This document shows positions 36,090 through 49,153 of a DNA stretch of 64,000 bases, piece by piece. Origin of the DNA: Pilatotrama ljubarskyi (Eukaryota > Basidiomycota > Agaricomycetes > Polyporales > Polyporaceae). The DNA lies in assembly GCA_022385805.1 (NCBI GenBank), contig MU277714.1, positions 27,869-91,868 of the forward strand, in the 5' to 3' direction. The notes beneath the pieces are model-generated. The model did no database searches, was not told the origin of the DNA, and saw nothing but the letters and a program-made list of their open reading frames with translations. Made by a program: the position numbers and the translations under genes. How positions within the stretch are numbered: position 1 is the first letter of the stretch; every line of letters starts with the position of its first letter.

Positions 36090-36510
36090 CCTTTGACGTG
36101 CACCTCAACCCGGCCTCCAGCACTTGGGGTATCCATATCATCTGGCAAACGGGTACGTTTCTCGGAGTCTATTGGCCTACGCCCTGTTCCTGTGTATCTC
36201 CACCCAAGGTACTCGAGCCGACTCCAATGTCCACTTCAGGTACATACTACCGTCGTGGTCATCTCCAGAATGGAACAGGCCCTTCCTCCACTCCTGAGCG
36301 CCATGCAGAGTAATTCCATAGGCAGATGGACTTGTGCAGGATCACGTCACAAATTGTGTCCAAGCCTCTCCGAAACTTCGCTTGCGATCCATGGCACAAC
36401 CCACTTTCCGCCCTTGGTGACGTGCGACATCCACCCGGGCCGCACAGTGAGCTCTGTACCTCAGAGCTGCCCCCAGTGTCTTGATTATGATCATCGTCGC
36501 CACAGGTCGA
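36090..36510 (+). pseudogene. Possible decayed DUF6699-like gene
   Basis: One frame reads GKRVRFSESIGLRPVP, then PPLLSAMQSNSI. The next frame continues MDLCRITSQIVSKPLRNFA and PLSALGDVR. This resembles the KRVRF leader, the HPLL start and the following W-D-x-x-x-P-S-x-I segment of a basidiomycete family, DUF6699, known to me only by pattern. At least one frameshift is needed. An ATG-initiated 195-codon ORF (35988-36575) covers part of it but loses the match. Confidence 0.3.
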
Positions 36511-39500
36511 GTGTTTGTTTCCTAACAAGGATGCTGCGTAGCTGCAACGCATCGCGTCTTTTGCTCTCCCTCTGAAGCAGCCTGCTAGGAGAGCAAATGG
36601 GACAGTCTCCGTGCGCTCGTCAAACCGTCAGCTTTCTCGGAGCAGGGCGACGCGCCACATAAGTAGTCCCACCTGCCCTTGCCACCTTGCCTTGGGATGC
36701 ATACTGCCCAGCTTTCACCGGTCACCATCTCGTGAGCCGGATCATTGGGCAAGAAGATGCTGTACTTTCCTACGTGCCGTTCAGAAGCGCGGGGCCTGAG
36801 AGGACTGGACCGATCCTGCTGCGCGCAAGCAATTCCAGGGTGCCGATCGGTGAGGAGAGAGCTGAAGGTGCCACTCGCGTGTCCCCATGGTCGGTAGGCA
36901 CCGTAGGGTACGTCTTGGGTACGTCACTCGCTATCGATGGACATCTACTCCTGGTATCGATGCTAGGATGTGACCGAAGGCAGAGCCGTTTCATCATGCT
37001 GCAAGCGCTAGAGTCAAGTCCTGCTCGGAAGCCGACAAGATGACATCGAGCGGAACAAACCCACTGCCGCATGGCCCCGACAGTGCTGCAAGATGTTGAG
37101 TACTGCGCACTCGGCGGGTCCAGGGAAAATTTGACATGGGAATACCATAGGTTTACAGCAATCAAGTATCTCAACTCTACGAACAGATGGGGCCTTGCGA
37201 AGACTCATTATGACCACCCGAAATGACCGTTCAAGATGCGCCGCCAGCAAGCTGCCAGAGCAGCAGCCGCAGCCTGTGCAAATCTTTCTTAAGAGCAGCT
37301 GAGCGCTGCACTCCGAGGACGTCTGCGCCCCAGAAATCCCCGAAAGCTCAAAAGAAGTTAGATAGGCAAGAACCATAACTTTTATGTAGTAGGACGCGTT
37401 CGGGCCGTGCCTCGCCCGGTGGCATGCAGTTCGCCGCGCAGTGCACCAAAAAAATGCAATAGGTTGCGTCTGTGTCACTGCACTGAACAGCTGAATCATG
37501 CGAAGCGTAATTATCGGGCGCAGTGGACGTTGCTTTCGCCTTCTCGAAGCTCACTCTGGCCCCTGGTCGCGGCTGGAATTCCGCCTCAGTGAATGGTCAA
37601 GTAAGTACAGCAACGGTCGAGACCCGGGAACCATGAGGTAGCGCGGCGCCGTCAAATGGGACGAGGAGCGTATATTAGGCCTGCCCGGGAGTGGTGCTTA
37701 CTTTGTATTTATCGACGCTTACCGATTAGCCTCAGTATATTCGCAGAAATTGGCGTCTCTCCAGGCCCCGCATGGCGTGCAGACGGAGACTACAGTGATA
37801 AAGGTAAATGCGAGGCGTAGCGAATTCCAAAGAGCGATTCTGGTGGCTTGCGTTGGCACGTCCGGGCCCGGTGAAACCGACGAGTATCCAACGCTAGCCA
37901 CCACTTGCATGAGGCTTAAGTTAGGCGAGAAGCGATCGCTACGTGCCAGTGGTGTAGGCTGGGTGGCCGCTGACGCACTGGCGAGATGATCGCCGCGAGT
38001 TGGACGAGCGATGGGATTGCTTGGCCATCATGCCACCATCGATGTCTGCGCTTGAGACCGGTTGGGCTACCGCAGAGGCCGTGCGATTTCGAGCTCCAGC
38101 GGACATGCAGGGCGGTGGCGGCGGCGCAACTGTAGACAGTAGAAGGAACTTGTGGTATTACGCTCTATTGCTGAAGCAAGATGGGAACGGGGCGAAGGAA
38201 TACACGGACTGACATATTCAATATTTATGATGATCTACGAGGCAAATAAAGAGCGACAAACCAAGCTTAGGAAGATCCGTTGTCAGCGATACAGCGGCCG
38301 CAACGCCCGGGACCTGGCGTGTGTGCAAGCATGTAAGCGCTCGACACACAGGCACGGCAGATCTCTTGCACCCACCCGAATCGGCAGGTTGAGGCACAGA
38401 CAACGGTTCCGCCCAACTTTCATCGAATCTTGTCGAATCTGGATCTGCTCCGATGCCCAGTTACCGAATCTGCTGCCTGACAAGGCCATCGTGTCCTCGC
38501 CCTCTCGCAGTCCTGCTCCGAACACGTCTGCGCGAGACATGTGCACCACTGAACTGTGCATCGGAGCATATCACGGCGTCTGAGTCGTCCTCGCTCTCCT
38601 TCTGCTCCGTTCACGCTTACGCCGCTGCCTAACAAGTCGCATAGACGCGACTCATTCAATTTGCCCAAAGGAATAAGAATACGCAGCCACGAGTCATAGA
38701 GAGATGGCGGCCAGCCTACCTCCCTACTCGCCGCCCTCCATGCTGCGCTGTTTGTGACTTGGAAGTTGCCGCAGCCCGAGTCCATGTTATGAACATCAGT
38801 TGATGATACAGTACTGTATGTAAACGCGTACTCCCTCCGCACACCGAGTCTGATGCCCTATCCTGTCCGGTTTCCGCGCCGAGCACTCCGGCCTCCTCTG
38901 CCGGAGACTTGCTATGTACTCGCAGTACGCTGCGCGTCCGTCACCTTGTGGCTGACAGCCATCGGCAACGAGCATGATCATCACCCCTTTACCTCCATTC
39001 TCTGACTTAACTTTACTACTGAAAGAAATAGTTGCCGCGCCGAGTAAACGCTGTCTCGCAGTCATCCGATTCGCACAGTGGCAGCGGCAAGTGCCACCCT
39101 CGCTCGCTTCTGCAACCACGTCTTGTGCGTGCCTTGCGGAGGACCGGCTCTCGCGCCTCAACTGACCCGAAACAGAGAGCAATATGCGTCGTCGTAATCC
39201 GAGCGCTGTGGATGCGGAGCGCGGACGACTCTCCCCGGGAAATGTTGCAAGCTCTGTTCGGAATCGTTGAGGGGCCGCCGTGGCGGTGGCGCCGATATTC
39301 TCATTTACTGTGCATGTACACTGGGTGCCTCCCAGGCGAGCTCCCAGGTCAGCGGCGTCGGCGTCGGCGCCTACGTTCACGCACCGTTCCGACGAGGCCA
39401 ACAAGCTCCGCACTCACGCTCGCGCGGAGCGCGGGTCGGTCAAGTAAACTGCAAGGCAGACTGGCACTGATGCGTCACGGTCCCATCGTGGATAGTTGAA

Positions 39501-41168
39501 CCGACGATGACAGCGAGCCGCAAGCACGTACCTTCAAGCGGTTATGCGCGCCTTCCCAGCATACGTCGTACATGTATACGTATGTACGTACACCGGTGAC
39601 TGGGACCTGCCAGTGGAGTGCGACTGGGAACCGGAGCGGTCGGCCGGGGCCATTCCCGCGGCACCGTAGGCAACTTGCGCCGACTTCGTCCATAGCTTGA
39701 TATGATCATGATGCTATGGGCGATGCGAGCAGGAATGAGAATGGCGGCTGGCCTGAAGAAGGATGTCAGTAGGGAGCTCTGATGATGGAGGTCGGCATCA
39801 CCCGTAGTATACGCGGGGAACGTCGCATCGTGTTGGCGGCGGACCGCCGCGGATAAAAGGATCGGTTGCATTCTGCGGTTGTTCGCAGCACCGCGGCTGG
39901 AGATTGCACCCAGCAGGACGCGACCCTGCATGCTCTCGGACGCAGTGTCCCAATAATACAACTCTGATACATATCGCATGGTCATGTTGAGCCTCAAAAG
40001 ACGGGAGACTCACCCATTCGAAGGCATCGCCGTCGAGAGCAGCGCCGCCGATGGCAGGAATTTGCTTCCGCTACGGTGTCATGGCGCTCTCTTGGGCTAT
40101 TCGGAGTTTGTCGTTTGAGTTCAGTCCGTGCCGACCGTCAGCCTGAGAGTAAGCTCTGAACAATGCAGAACAGATATCCATGCCTCGCGTATCAACGATG
40201 TTCTGCCCTGGAGGGTGTGTCAGAGCCCAACAGCTGCGCGAAGCATCCGCTGTACTCATAGAGCGCCGCAAAGACGGGCGATGCAGCAAGGATTGATCAC
40301 AGGAGATGGGCGCCTGATATGTATACCACCATAACAAGAAGCACCAGGTACATAACTGGGATTCCCACGCTCTGTGATAACCCAGAGGTAAATGTCGTGG
40401 ACAGGCGTGGACATTCCCGTCCACAATAGCGGCATTGCCGTGATCAGTACGCCACCGGCCGCCCAAAACGGAAGGCATACGTGTCAGATCAGCTTCGGGA
40501 GGTTGAGATGACGTTGGATGGGCTGCCCAACGCACGCATTTCACCAAGGTTTCACTTCATCTCTGCCGGAGCTAGCCGCGGCGTTGTGCGCTATGATACT
40601 GCAATAGATGATGATAAGTGCAGGCGACTTGTCATGTGAACGTCCGGGAATCTGCGAGCGCGGGCGGCGGCAGAGCCTAGCAGAACCTGACAGCGATCGT
40701 GCGCGGAAGAGACGAGAAGGCGGGCAGTTCGAGGCGTTGACGTTGAATATCGATAAAGCGTGTGTCGACCGGTGATGACAACAAGGGCGCGGAGCAGGCT
40801 GCGCCGCGCGGACGCTGATGGCACGAAAAGAAACGGAGGCGCTTTCGCAACAAAGGAACGGGAGCTGTGGGCGTAAACGAAAGAACTAGCCAAAGAGGAA
40901 CAAGTGCAACGGGGACCTCGTGAACGCGTGGGCGCGAGAGGCAGGGACTGTACTGTATCAGAAGGGAAACGGGCATCGTCGAAGGTTCCGCAAGGGCTGG
41001 ACTGGGAGTGGGACGAGCGAGAATCCCGTGAAGAGAATGGTTCGGACAGGGCAGGCTCAGGCGAGCCGGGTGGAGAACAAGTGCCAGACGATGGGGAACC
41101 ACTCAGACCGTCAATTGGGCCTGTCATAACAGGTCTCACCGGTCACCGTCTCAGAGAGGGCAAGCTAA

Positions 41169-41341
41169 GGGCCTGGTCGGCTGCCCGTGAAATACATCTC
41201 ACACGTGAGTGCGGAATGTGGCTCCCACTGGAAATTTCGCGCAAGCGCCCGTTAAGCGCTCACATGTGAGTTGCAACTCGCACTCACACCACTGATTTTG
41301 GCGGGGCGTGAGTTGTATCTCACGGGCAGCCGACCAGGCCC
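41169..41341. mobile_element. Tourist-like MITE, 173 bp
   Basis: The ends are 34-bp inverted repeats with two mismatches: GGGCCTGGTCGGCTGCCC, then GTGAAATACATCTCAC on the left and GTGAGATACAACTCAC on the reversed right. TAA lies on both sides (41166-41168 and 41342-41344). A GGGCC-type terminus with a TWA duplication is the signature of PIF/Harbinger-derived Tourist MITEs. The interior contains further CTCAC/GTGAG repeats and can fold into a long hairpin. No coding potential. Confidence 0.85.
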
Positions 41342-43006
41342 TAAGGACGGGCGCCCGGAGGAACTGATGATGGAAGATCGTGGTGGCCGTTAGGAGGCTA
41401 TTGCAGTGACTCAGCCGCGAGAACAATAGGTCCCTCTTACAGGGAGCGGGCTATGTCATGCCTGCGAGTGGTAATTTTACTCCGGAGTCCTACTTGTCTA
41501 CGCACCTGGACTGCGGCGGGCGTGTGCAACAGCCGATGCTGTATGTTTGTGGGACCCAGGGGGCCGCAGGAGAAACGGGGAGGACGGCGTCTGTGCGCCG
41601 AGCCGACACGGCCCCGGAAGTTTCCAGGCGGGCAAACGGACGGGAGCTCTCGGTCGGCCCGCCGCAAGCAAAGGCATCTCATCTCGATTGCCTAACTTGG
41701 GTAGAGAGAGCCGGGCAGGGGCGCGGCCCGAGACGTTTAACCGCAGAAACGGACCACGAGGCTATCAGCGCTCTGTCGAGGGGCAAGTCTGCTGCCCAGG
41801 CTAAACAGCGGCGCTTAGGCGGCATGCAGCCCCTCGTCCACACCGACCGCGAAAAATTGATGAGAGCCAGCACCTTCTTCCGAGCCACCGCCGCGACAGG
41901 CGCACCCGTTGGCAGCATCCGGTTGCGCGTCAGCGGCTGGTAGCGAGTCGGGACTCGGGAGGTTTAGAGGGGTGATGTCCTCTGTTTTTTTTTCTCTCGA
42001 TGCGTCCTTGTGCTGGGCTAAGCTCATTCATCAGCCAAAGGGGAACGGGGGCTGCTGCGCAGGCGGCGGAGAAGACGGGTCGGACCAAGTTCGACATTCC
42101 ACTGCCAGGGGCAGCGACGTGCGCATGTCCCGGGCAGAGGCGACGGAGAGTGCTGGAGTGGGCGACTCAGAGCCTGTCTAGCACGGACAAGCGAGCAGGT
42201 GAGCATGTCGGTAAGCAATGGGCCGACATATCAGGAAGCAGGCGAGTTACGAGAGGTGTTCAGAGCGGAGGACAAGAAACCTAATAAACTCTCCCCAACA
42301 GAAGGAAGCCAGCTGGCCACCAAGTACTTGTGCAACGTCGGATACGGAATCGGATTCGGATGCGGATTCGGAGACTGCGACGCAACGTTGCCAGTCGCGC
42401 ATCCCCTCGGCGCCTCTCCCAGTGCCACCCACGGATGCAGCAGATGAACCCTAATCGGGCGGCCCATCACTCGGAAACTCTGATTTCTGTGCTGTTTTTC
42501 TGGCTGTTCGGCGGCGCAGCGACGCAGCACACTGCCGCTTCGGGGAGGCTGCACACGGTAACGTGACGTGAGCGAGGCGAGAAGCGGTCTCGTGGGTGGC
42601 AGAGGCTTCCGGATAAGGGTGGAGATGGGGGAAAGGCTATGGGGAATCCCGCGGTGATGGAAGCCGGGGAGGTGCCGGGCGGGGGATGGCCGGGAGGGAG
42701 AAACGAAAAGGAAGAGAGAAAAACGGGCGGGGTGGGGAGCGGAGTGCGAAAGGAGCATCGCAGATTGATGGGAGAGGCGAGACTGGGAGGGGGATAGACG
42801 TGGCCGGATAAGGGAGGGGGACCCCTGTTTGGTGTTTGCCGGATATGGGAGGGCGAGATCGTGGGAGAGAGATGGTGGATCGGTGGGTGGATCTGGGCGA
42901 GGAGAAAGCGAACGCGATTGCAGTCGTCTCTTCCGCCGTCTCGATTTGGGATGTGCACAAAATTGCGGTTACCGTCCGCTCTGCGACTCCTCACATCCTC
43001 CGTTCC

Positions 43007-43019
43007 TTTTTAAAATACT
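43007..43019 (+). promoter_or_regulatory. TATA-like element of the cyclin gene
   Basis: TTTTTAAAATACT lies about 60 bp upstream of the cyclin ATG in otherwise GC-rich DNA. Confidence 0.35.
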
Positions 43020-43074
43020 CTCTCTCCTTCGCAGCCGTTCCGTAAACTCATCACATCTCATCCTACTCCTACTT

Positions 43075-45274
43075 ATGCATGGCCTCTTCTACCACGACAC
43101 CGTCCTCCCGCCCTCGCCTGCAACCTCGCCCATGTCCACCGCCGCAGCCATCCACCACCCTCACGAATTCCTCCACTCATGGCCAGACTGGCGGCCGGCA
43201 AAGAACGAGCCTCCCCTTACGCCTCCGCTCTCTACCGCGCCCCAGAGACGCGTCCTAGTCCCTCACCAGCACCAGCAGCAGCACCATACACCAACTGTGC
43301 TGCCACCTATTTCCTACTTTGACAGGAGCATATCGCGTCATTCACCAGGTACGTCTTTGTTTTTTGAACTTGCGCACCCGTCCAGCCGTCCTCATACGCC
43401 ACGCAAAGTCACGCCCCCACCAGCGGAAGACTATGCGCAGTGGGACAAGTACGATGCTTCGTCCTACCGACTGCCGGCAGTGGTTGCGCCTCCCGCTCCT
43501 CCGCGGTCTCTCGAGCCTTCTCCCTCCTCGTCCCAGTACGAGCCGCCAGAAGACCCGTTCGCGTCGACGTCATACACCCTGGACTGGTTTGGCAGCGACT
43601 CGCACCGGTCGTCGCGCTTCATCGCCGAGAAGACCTGCGAGATGATCTGCTACCTCTGGTTTTCGACGCTCTCGAGCAACAACGCTTCGCCTTCGAAGCG
43701 CAACCGCGTTCACTCGAGCCAGCACGCGTCTTTCTCTCCAAACAGTAATTCTTCGACCGCTACGCTGCAGTTCTCTGTGTCGCCGGCCTTTGTGAGATTC
43801 ATGCAAAAAGTACTCGAGACGACGCAGGTCAGCCAGTCGGTCATCGTATTATCTCTACGGTACATCTATCGCCTCAAGGCGCGTAATCCGTACACGACGG
43901 GCCAGGCCGGCAGCGAATACCGGGTGGCCATCGCTGCGCTCATGCTGGCGAACAAGTTTGTGGACGAGTAAGCGCGCCAGTCCTTCTTCTCGCTGGGTTC
44001 CGGCTCATCGATGATTCCAGTAACACGTACACGAACAAGACGTGGTCAGAGGTGTCTGGGATCGAGCTGTCGGAGGTGAACCGGATGGAGCGGGAGTTCC
44101 TGCTGGGCATCGACTTTGGGCTCTACGTGGACAAGACAACGTACGAGTCGTGGCTGAACCTGCTCAAGGGGCTTGTGATGGCGAAGGAGCGGGATGCGAA
44201 GCACTGGCAGCGGTCTCGTTGTCCCGTCCGCACCTCGCACCTCCACCGCCCTCACTGTCACAGGCACGCCCATGCCCAGCAGTCACGTGCCGTGTCACAC
44301 CGCGCCCGATCGTCCTCGCCCCGCCGCTCCTCGATCTGCGCCGTCTCTCATCCGGCCGGATACGCCCTCCCCCGCCCTCAGCAGTACACGCCCGCCCCTC
44401 CCCCGCACCACCAGCCCTACGCGTCCCCCGCCCAGTCCGACTTTCCCGCCGGCTCAAAGCGCTCAGCATCCGCCGCCTTCTCCCCCACCTCCGCTTCGTT
44501 CACCGCACCCCAGCACCCCCAGCAGCCCCCCGCTCAGGTTCCAAGGCGGACCCACGGCCTCACCCTCGACATCCCTCAGCAAGCGACGCGTTCCCGAGAC
44601 ACTTCGGCCTCCCCGCTCGAGTCTCTCCAGTCCTTCTCCAAGCTGTCCTTGGGGGCCTCGCCTGCCGACAACGGACCCGTACAAGCGTGGCCCGCCGTCC
44701 GTCACGACGACTACCCGCGGACACTGGTGTCTGCGTATCGCATGGATGATCAGCGCCAGGCAGTCGCCCCTCAGGTGAGCTGGCCACGTCTTGCTCTCGA
44801 TCCTCGTGGGCATGTACTGATGTCTCCCCTTAGCACTTGTACTTCTACTCGCTCGCGGGTTCGCCTATGGAGTCGGAGGAGGAGCGTCGCTCGCGCAAAG
44901 CGAGGCTTCGCTACCACCAGGCTCCCGTCCCCACCGCCGCCGTGTACCAGTACGCGCCCTCCATGCCCATGGTTGTCCAGTCTGCGTCTACGAGCCCGTA
45001 CGAGGTGCACGCGCACGTGCCTGCCCCTCAGCCTGTCTTGCCGCCGTTCTCGGAGGTATCTCAGGGCTGGGCGGATGCGAACGGCATGTCCGTAGCGGAG
45101 ACTGCACAGCTCCCTCCCATTCACGTCGAACAAACGCATTCCCAGCATCAGCAGCAGGCCGCCGTGCCCTCGGCACCCTTCGCGAACGCAGGACCCCCGG
45201 GGGTCCACTTTTACTCTACTTTGACGCCAGACCCAGCTCCGCATTATTACAGGACGCGTGGGCGGCAGGTATAA
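43075..45274 (+). CDS. PCL/PHO80-type cyclin
   Basis: Predicted 695 aa from three exons: 43075-43967, 44021-44774 and 44834-45274. The first ATG of the open frame is used. A disordered Pro/His/Ser-rich N-terminus is followed by a cyclin box at about 230-355. That box has FVRFMQKVLETTQVS, VIVLSLRYIYRLK, EYRVAIAALMLANKFVDD, NTYTNKTWSEVSGI and MEREFLLGIDFGLYV, the core of Pho85-type cyclins. The rest is low-complexity. It probably activates a Pho85/CDK5-like kinase in phosphate, polarity or cell-cycle control. A 51-nt in-frame segment at 44215-44265 has GT...AG ends and could be a retained or alternative intron. Confidence 0.85.
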
Positions 45275-48200
45275 TCATTGGGTGCCCTATAGTAGTCTAC
45301 GTTAGAACTTTCGCCCTTCATCGGACTTTATTGCAGCATTACAGCACATATCACTTATTACGCATCGCATTTCACGTTCCCCCCACCAAGCAATCAGTCC
45401 GCCACGCTCATCACGTCTCGCATCGCCCGTCGTGCATTGTAATAGTCCTCAGAATTCGCATTCGTCGTTATGCTGCATACATACATTCCTGCATCACACC
45501 TCACTCTCCGCTTCAGAGTACTATATGTGCCCGCAGACCTTGCTGTCCATCATGTTGTTCTGTTCTCGCATTTTAACAGAGCAGAAGCGTCCATCATTCG
45601 ATCTGTCTGACAGCTCGTCCCTCGCGCTCGCTGCTCTCGCCTGTGAGCGCGCGCGATGCCCGTGTCCTCGGCTTAGGCGCCTCCTATAATCACGCACAAA
45701 CGCACAACGAAACATCGATGCATGCGTGAGGAGGGGATGTTCGGGCTTCAGGATTCCCATCGGCTCATCAGTCGGATCGGCGAATATTCTAGTGTCAATC
45801 AGGAGCGCGGCCCCTGGCGGCGACTTGCTCCGGGCGGAGAGGTGCGACGACGAGAGACCGGTGCCGCTGCCCACGCCCACGGACCAAACGCATGTGTGGC
45901 ATGTGGGTCGTGTACTACGCCTGGCAACGATATGCCCGCCGTTAACTCTGTTGTTCTTGTTCTGCATTCTTCTTCTCGTCGCGCCTTATGTGGCGTTGGC
46001 GGAACTACAGCATCGATCTTTGCGGGTCAGAATGCAGCCAGGGCCGCGCAGCTGCTGCTGGGCTGGGGCCTGAGCTCACCCGGCAATCTGTCTCTTGACA
46101 GTTCTGTGTTCTGAGCGTCGCCTTCGGTCGCCGTCTTCGCACTTGCTGCGACAGAAGCCACACTCAATTCATACTAGATTTTTTCCTCTCGCCGCTTTGG
46201 GAAGCATGATCACCCTGATTTGGGTGAGCATGTACCGAAGCGGTCGAGCCTCTGATGGCTCTACGTAACCCTAACCGAGGTCCAACGCCTTCATGAAATG
46301 CGGAGTTTGTATCCAGTATATTCACCGTTGCCTCAATCGTGCTGATTGCTTTACTCATGTCATGGACTGAGCCACCAGCAGTCTCCTACGACTCATAGTA
46401 GTCTTCGCACTTGTGCTAGTGCCCCTTTTCGAGACTTTATGTGCTCTTTTGCGGTCCCCGTCGCAGAGAGACTGGCAAGCATTAAGTGTAACTTTGAAGT
46501 CCGCTCTCATGAATATGGAGATATATCCTACAGAACTCGCAACGGGATTTGATGGTGGCGTAGGCGCCGTCGCCGCATTCGGACACCCATCCCGTTTGGG
46601 CGTGCGGTCCGAGGACATCTAGTATGAATTGAGTTTGGCTAGAGCTTGGGGGCCCCGTATCAACGCGCCAACGGCTGGCCGCAGATGCATGAACCTCCGT
46701 AGGTCACCACCGCGCAGCCTTCGTGGGGTGTGGGTTCGCTTCCAGAGGTCCAGCTCTGACACAGTTCCGCCGCGGGAGCCTGCGCGGCAGCGATCAATCA
46801 CCACCGCTCGCCGTCTCTCGCTTGGTGATTCAATCGCACCGAAATCTGGATACTGCAGCGGGCCACCTCGTGCATGCGGCGCTGGACTGAAGGTTCGACT
46901 GGAAGCTTGCTCGCCGAACCGCTGAAACAGAAACAGGAACAAGACAAAGCACTGCGCTTACCGCTAGCCGCACCACGGAGTTCATCGTGGTATCACATCT
47001 GCCAGAGCTAACCCATTTCACTGACCGTATTGGATCACGGATACATCATCCGCCGCCGCCCATCCTGCTCACATGCTGTAGTACCACCGCAAAGCGGCAG
47101 ACCTATGCGGGAGTTCAAGCGTAAGAGGCTAGGACGAGGCGGCGCAGAAGTCCTAGCCCGCGGGGTAAGGCCCTAAACCGGTGCGCCAAAGTGACAGGCC
47201 CGCACAAGGTCCCCCCAGTTGCAGATGCCAGATACCACAAATAAGCAGCTCTGGAAGCGCATCTTGGAAGGCTTGGAGCGGTGCACGCACGCCATGGGCT
47301 ACAGTTGATATCCAGAGCTGCGGTATGTTCGGAGGGGAACGTGCGGCACAGAGCAAATGAGCGCTGCGGGGTAGGACAATGACTTGCGACTTGCCGCGAA
47401 CGCCCATGTCCGGTCCCAAGCCATCGCGCGTGAGCGCCGCATACTGACGCATGTACCATGTTTCTCGTCATTGAGTGCGATCAGCCTCGACCAATCGGGC
47501 CGTGGTGTATGTAAGAGGGACGGCGAGTGGCACCTTGCCCAGGTCACGACCCCCTACCCACGCCCGTTGCGGCAGGAAAACTTACCGAAGAGTGATGGGA
47601 CGCCCACTGCCACTGCGGCCGTTTGGCTCTAACTGAGAGGCTCTCAGGTCGCGCGGGTCGGGGAAGAACTGACCGGGGGAACAAATCGACGAAACGAGCG
47701 CGGGCATGGAGGGCGGCAGCGGCAGTTGTAAGTTGTCGGACATCTGCTGCTGCAGCGGCCGAAGCGGTCGCGATACGATGAAGCAGACGGATGCAGCGAA
47801 CCGTGTTAGAACGCATTCGAACCTGGCCGTGCGTATGCACGCAAGCGCGTCGCGAAACGAAGCGTGCTCAGCCCCTCCAGCGCCGACTATGGACGGGTTC
47901 CCCACGGAAGCAGGGATGCGATGGATCAATGGATAGATGGATGGGACGGATGGACGGATGGATCACTGAACTGGCGCGGAATGAGAGATAGATGAAGTGG
48001 ACTTGATTATGGTTAGACCTTCACATAAGTCGTGTTCTGACGCGCACCGCCAGGACGAGGGCCATGTGAGCCAGCGGCGGCGGTCGGGTGGGGAACAGCC
48101 CATTGAAGGAAAGAGGTCCGGAGAACCGGGGGCTATTGACTGGAGCCAGTGCCGCGAGCACGAGACGCGACGGCGAAACCGGGCGGACAGTCGTGGGGAG

Positions 48201-48358
48201 CTTCGCGATAACTTTGTTGGACCACTGGCATTTGCGCGACGATAAGTGACGAAGAGAATTTAAACGGGTGTGGGAGAAACCGAGGCGTTCGCACCATAAT
48301 GGAGCTATAGCTTGTTTGGCCGCAGCACAGGAATGAGGGTCAAGCCAGAGCGGGAAAG
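45275..48358. other. Intergenic, no gene recognised
   Basis: Only short or shadow-like ORFs. A GGAT-type tetranucleotide run lies near 47930-47965. A short minus-strand frame from an ATG near 47746 (MSDNLQLPLPPSMP) might be a first exon, but no continuation was found. Confidence 0.35.
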
Positions 48359-48937
48359 TCAAGAGGTCGTGGTGGGATCTAGCTGAGCAGCTTGCTGGTG
48401 TAGCCTAGCCTTTTCCTGTTCAAGGCGGGCGATGTTTGCGGCCAGGAAGCCCTGGGTGAACTGATAACCAGAAACAATGCCGGTCACTGCAGGAGAGACG
48501 TCATGAGTATCTGGGCGACTACAGGCGGACGGCAGCGCAAGGACTGGGTGTGTGCGCCGGAGGAATGTGCATCTGATGAAGAAGGGAACTAACCTATACC
48601 GCAGAGGATTGTGGCGTTCCTGTTGAGGCGGAATAACTTGGAGCCTAGTATGGCTAGATGAAAGGCGAGCGAGGATGAGCGGAAGATTGGCCAAGATGCG
48701 CAGCGTAAGGTGTCGGAAATGGAGTGTGTTGGAGACTGAGCAGACCGACGTACCGCTGACGAGACCGGAGGAAAGGCCAGCAAAGATGCCGTCGCGCTGG
48801 GCTTCCTGTTTGCGTTGTGCGTGTGTGAGAGAGGGGGCCTGGCGGTGCGCGTGGATCAAACCTACTCGTGTGGCCCGTGCTACAGCATCAACCGGCAGCC
48901 GAGGCTTGCTGGGCGAATCCGTCTCTGGCCTAGACAT
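48359..48937 (-). CDS. Small putative membrane protein, unknown function
   Basis: Predicted 120 aa from three exons: 48937-48754, 48644-48594 and 48486-48359, with GT-AG introns of about 108 bp. The N-terminal 45 residues are polar (MSRPETDSPSKPRLP). Then come two short Gly-rich hydrophobic stretches, DGIFAGLSSGLVSGSKLF and NATILCGIVTGIVSGYQFTQ, which could form a hairpin of membrane helices. A charged C-terminal helix follows (ARLEQEKARLHQQ). Reading continues cleanly across both splice sites. I do not recognise the family; the layout is seen in small mitochondrial or ER membrane proteins. It is divergent from the meiotic gene, with 216 bp between start codons. Confidence 0.6.
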   Translation of the reverse strand: MSRPETDSPSKPRLPVDAVARATRVGLIHAHRQAPSLTHAQRKQEAQRDGIFAGLSSGLVSGTSVCSVSNTLHFRHLTLRILANLPLILARLSSSHTRLQVIPPQQERHNPLRYRLVPFFIRCTFLRRTHPVLALPSACSRPDTHDVSPAVTGIVSGYQFTQGFLAANIARLEQEKARLHQQAAQLDPTTTS

Positions 48938-49153
48938 ACTTTCCCAAGGTTCTTGCTCTCGGTCTGGGACACAGACAGAGTCGAGTTCAGCACAGTCAGA
49001 GCAACACCAGCGTGACGCGGTACGCACCCCGCCACGTGACATGGTGCTCAGAGGCGTGTCGAGTAATAGACGCCCCCGACGCGTCGTTGAGAGCGTCGGA
49101 GTCGGACTGCGAATGGACGGTACGTTTGCGGCTTGTCCGGAACGACGACGACA
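48938..49153. promoter_or_regulatory. Shared promoter interval, small membrane protein / SPO22
   Basis: 216 bp between divergent start codons. A CACGTG E-box lies at about 49033-49038 (GCCACGTGACATGG). No function is shown. Confidence 0.4.

Larger units (their letters stand above)
36511..43074. other. Gene-poor stretch
   Basis: Apart from the MITE at 41169-41341, I found no supportable gene. The longest frames (38796-39413 minus, 40591-41139 minus, 41458-41943 plus) are Arg/Ser/Ala-rich, lack recognised motifs and look like random open frames in GC-rich DNA. Confidence 0.4.

Noticed and set aside
40591..41139. 182-codon minus-strand ORF
   Set aside because: Ser/Arg/Pro-rich with no motif or intron support; probably a chance frame in GC-rich DNA.
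43346..43388. Intron in the first cyclin exon (GTACGTCTTTG...TCCAG)
   Set aside because: Its length would break the frame, while the exon is open without splicing.
45192..45207. Perfect palindrome GGACCCCCGGGGGTCC
   Set aside because: It lies in coding sequence of the cyclin, and a 16-bp GC palindrome is weak evidence for function there.
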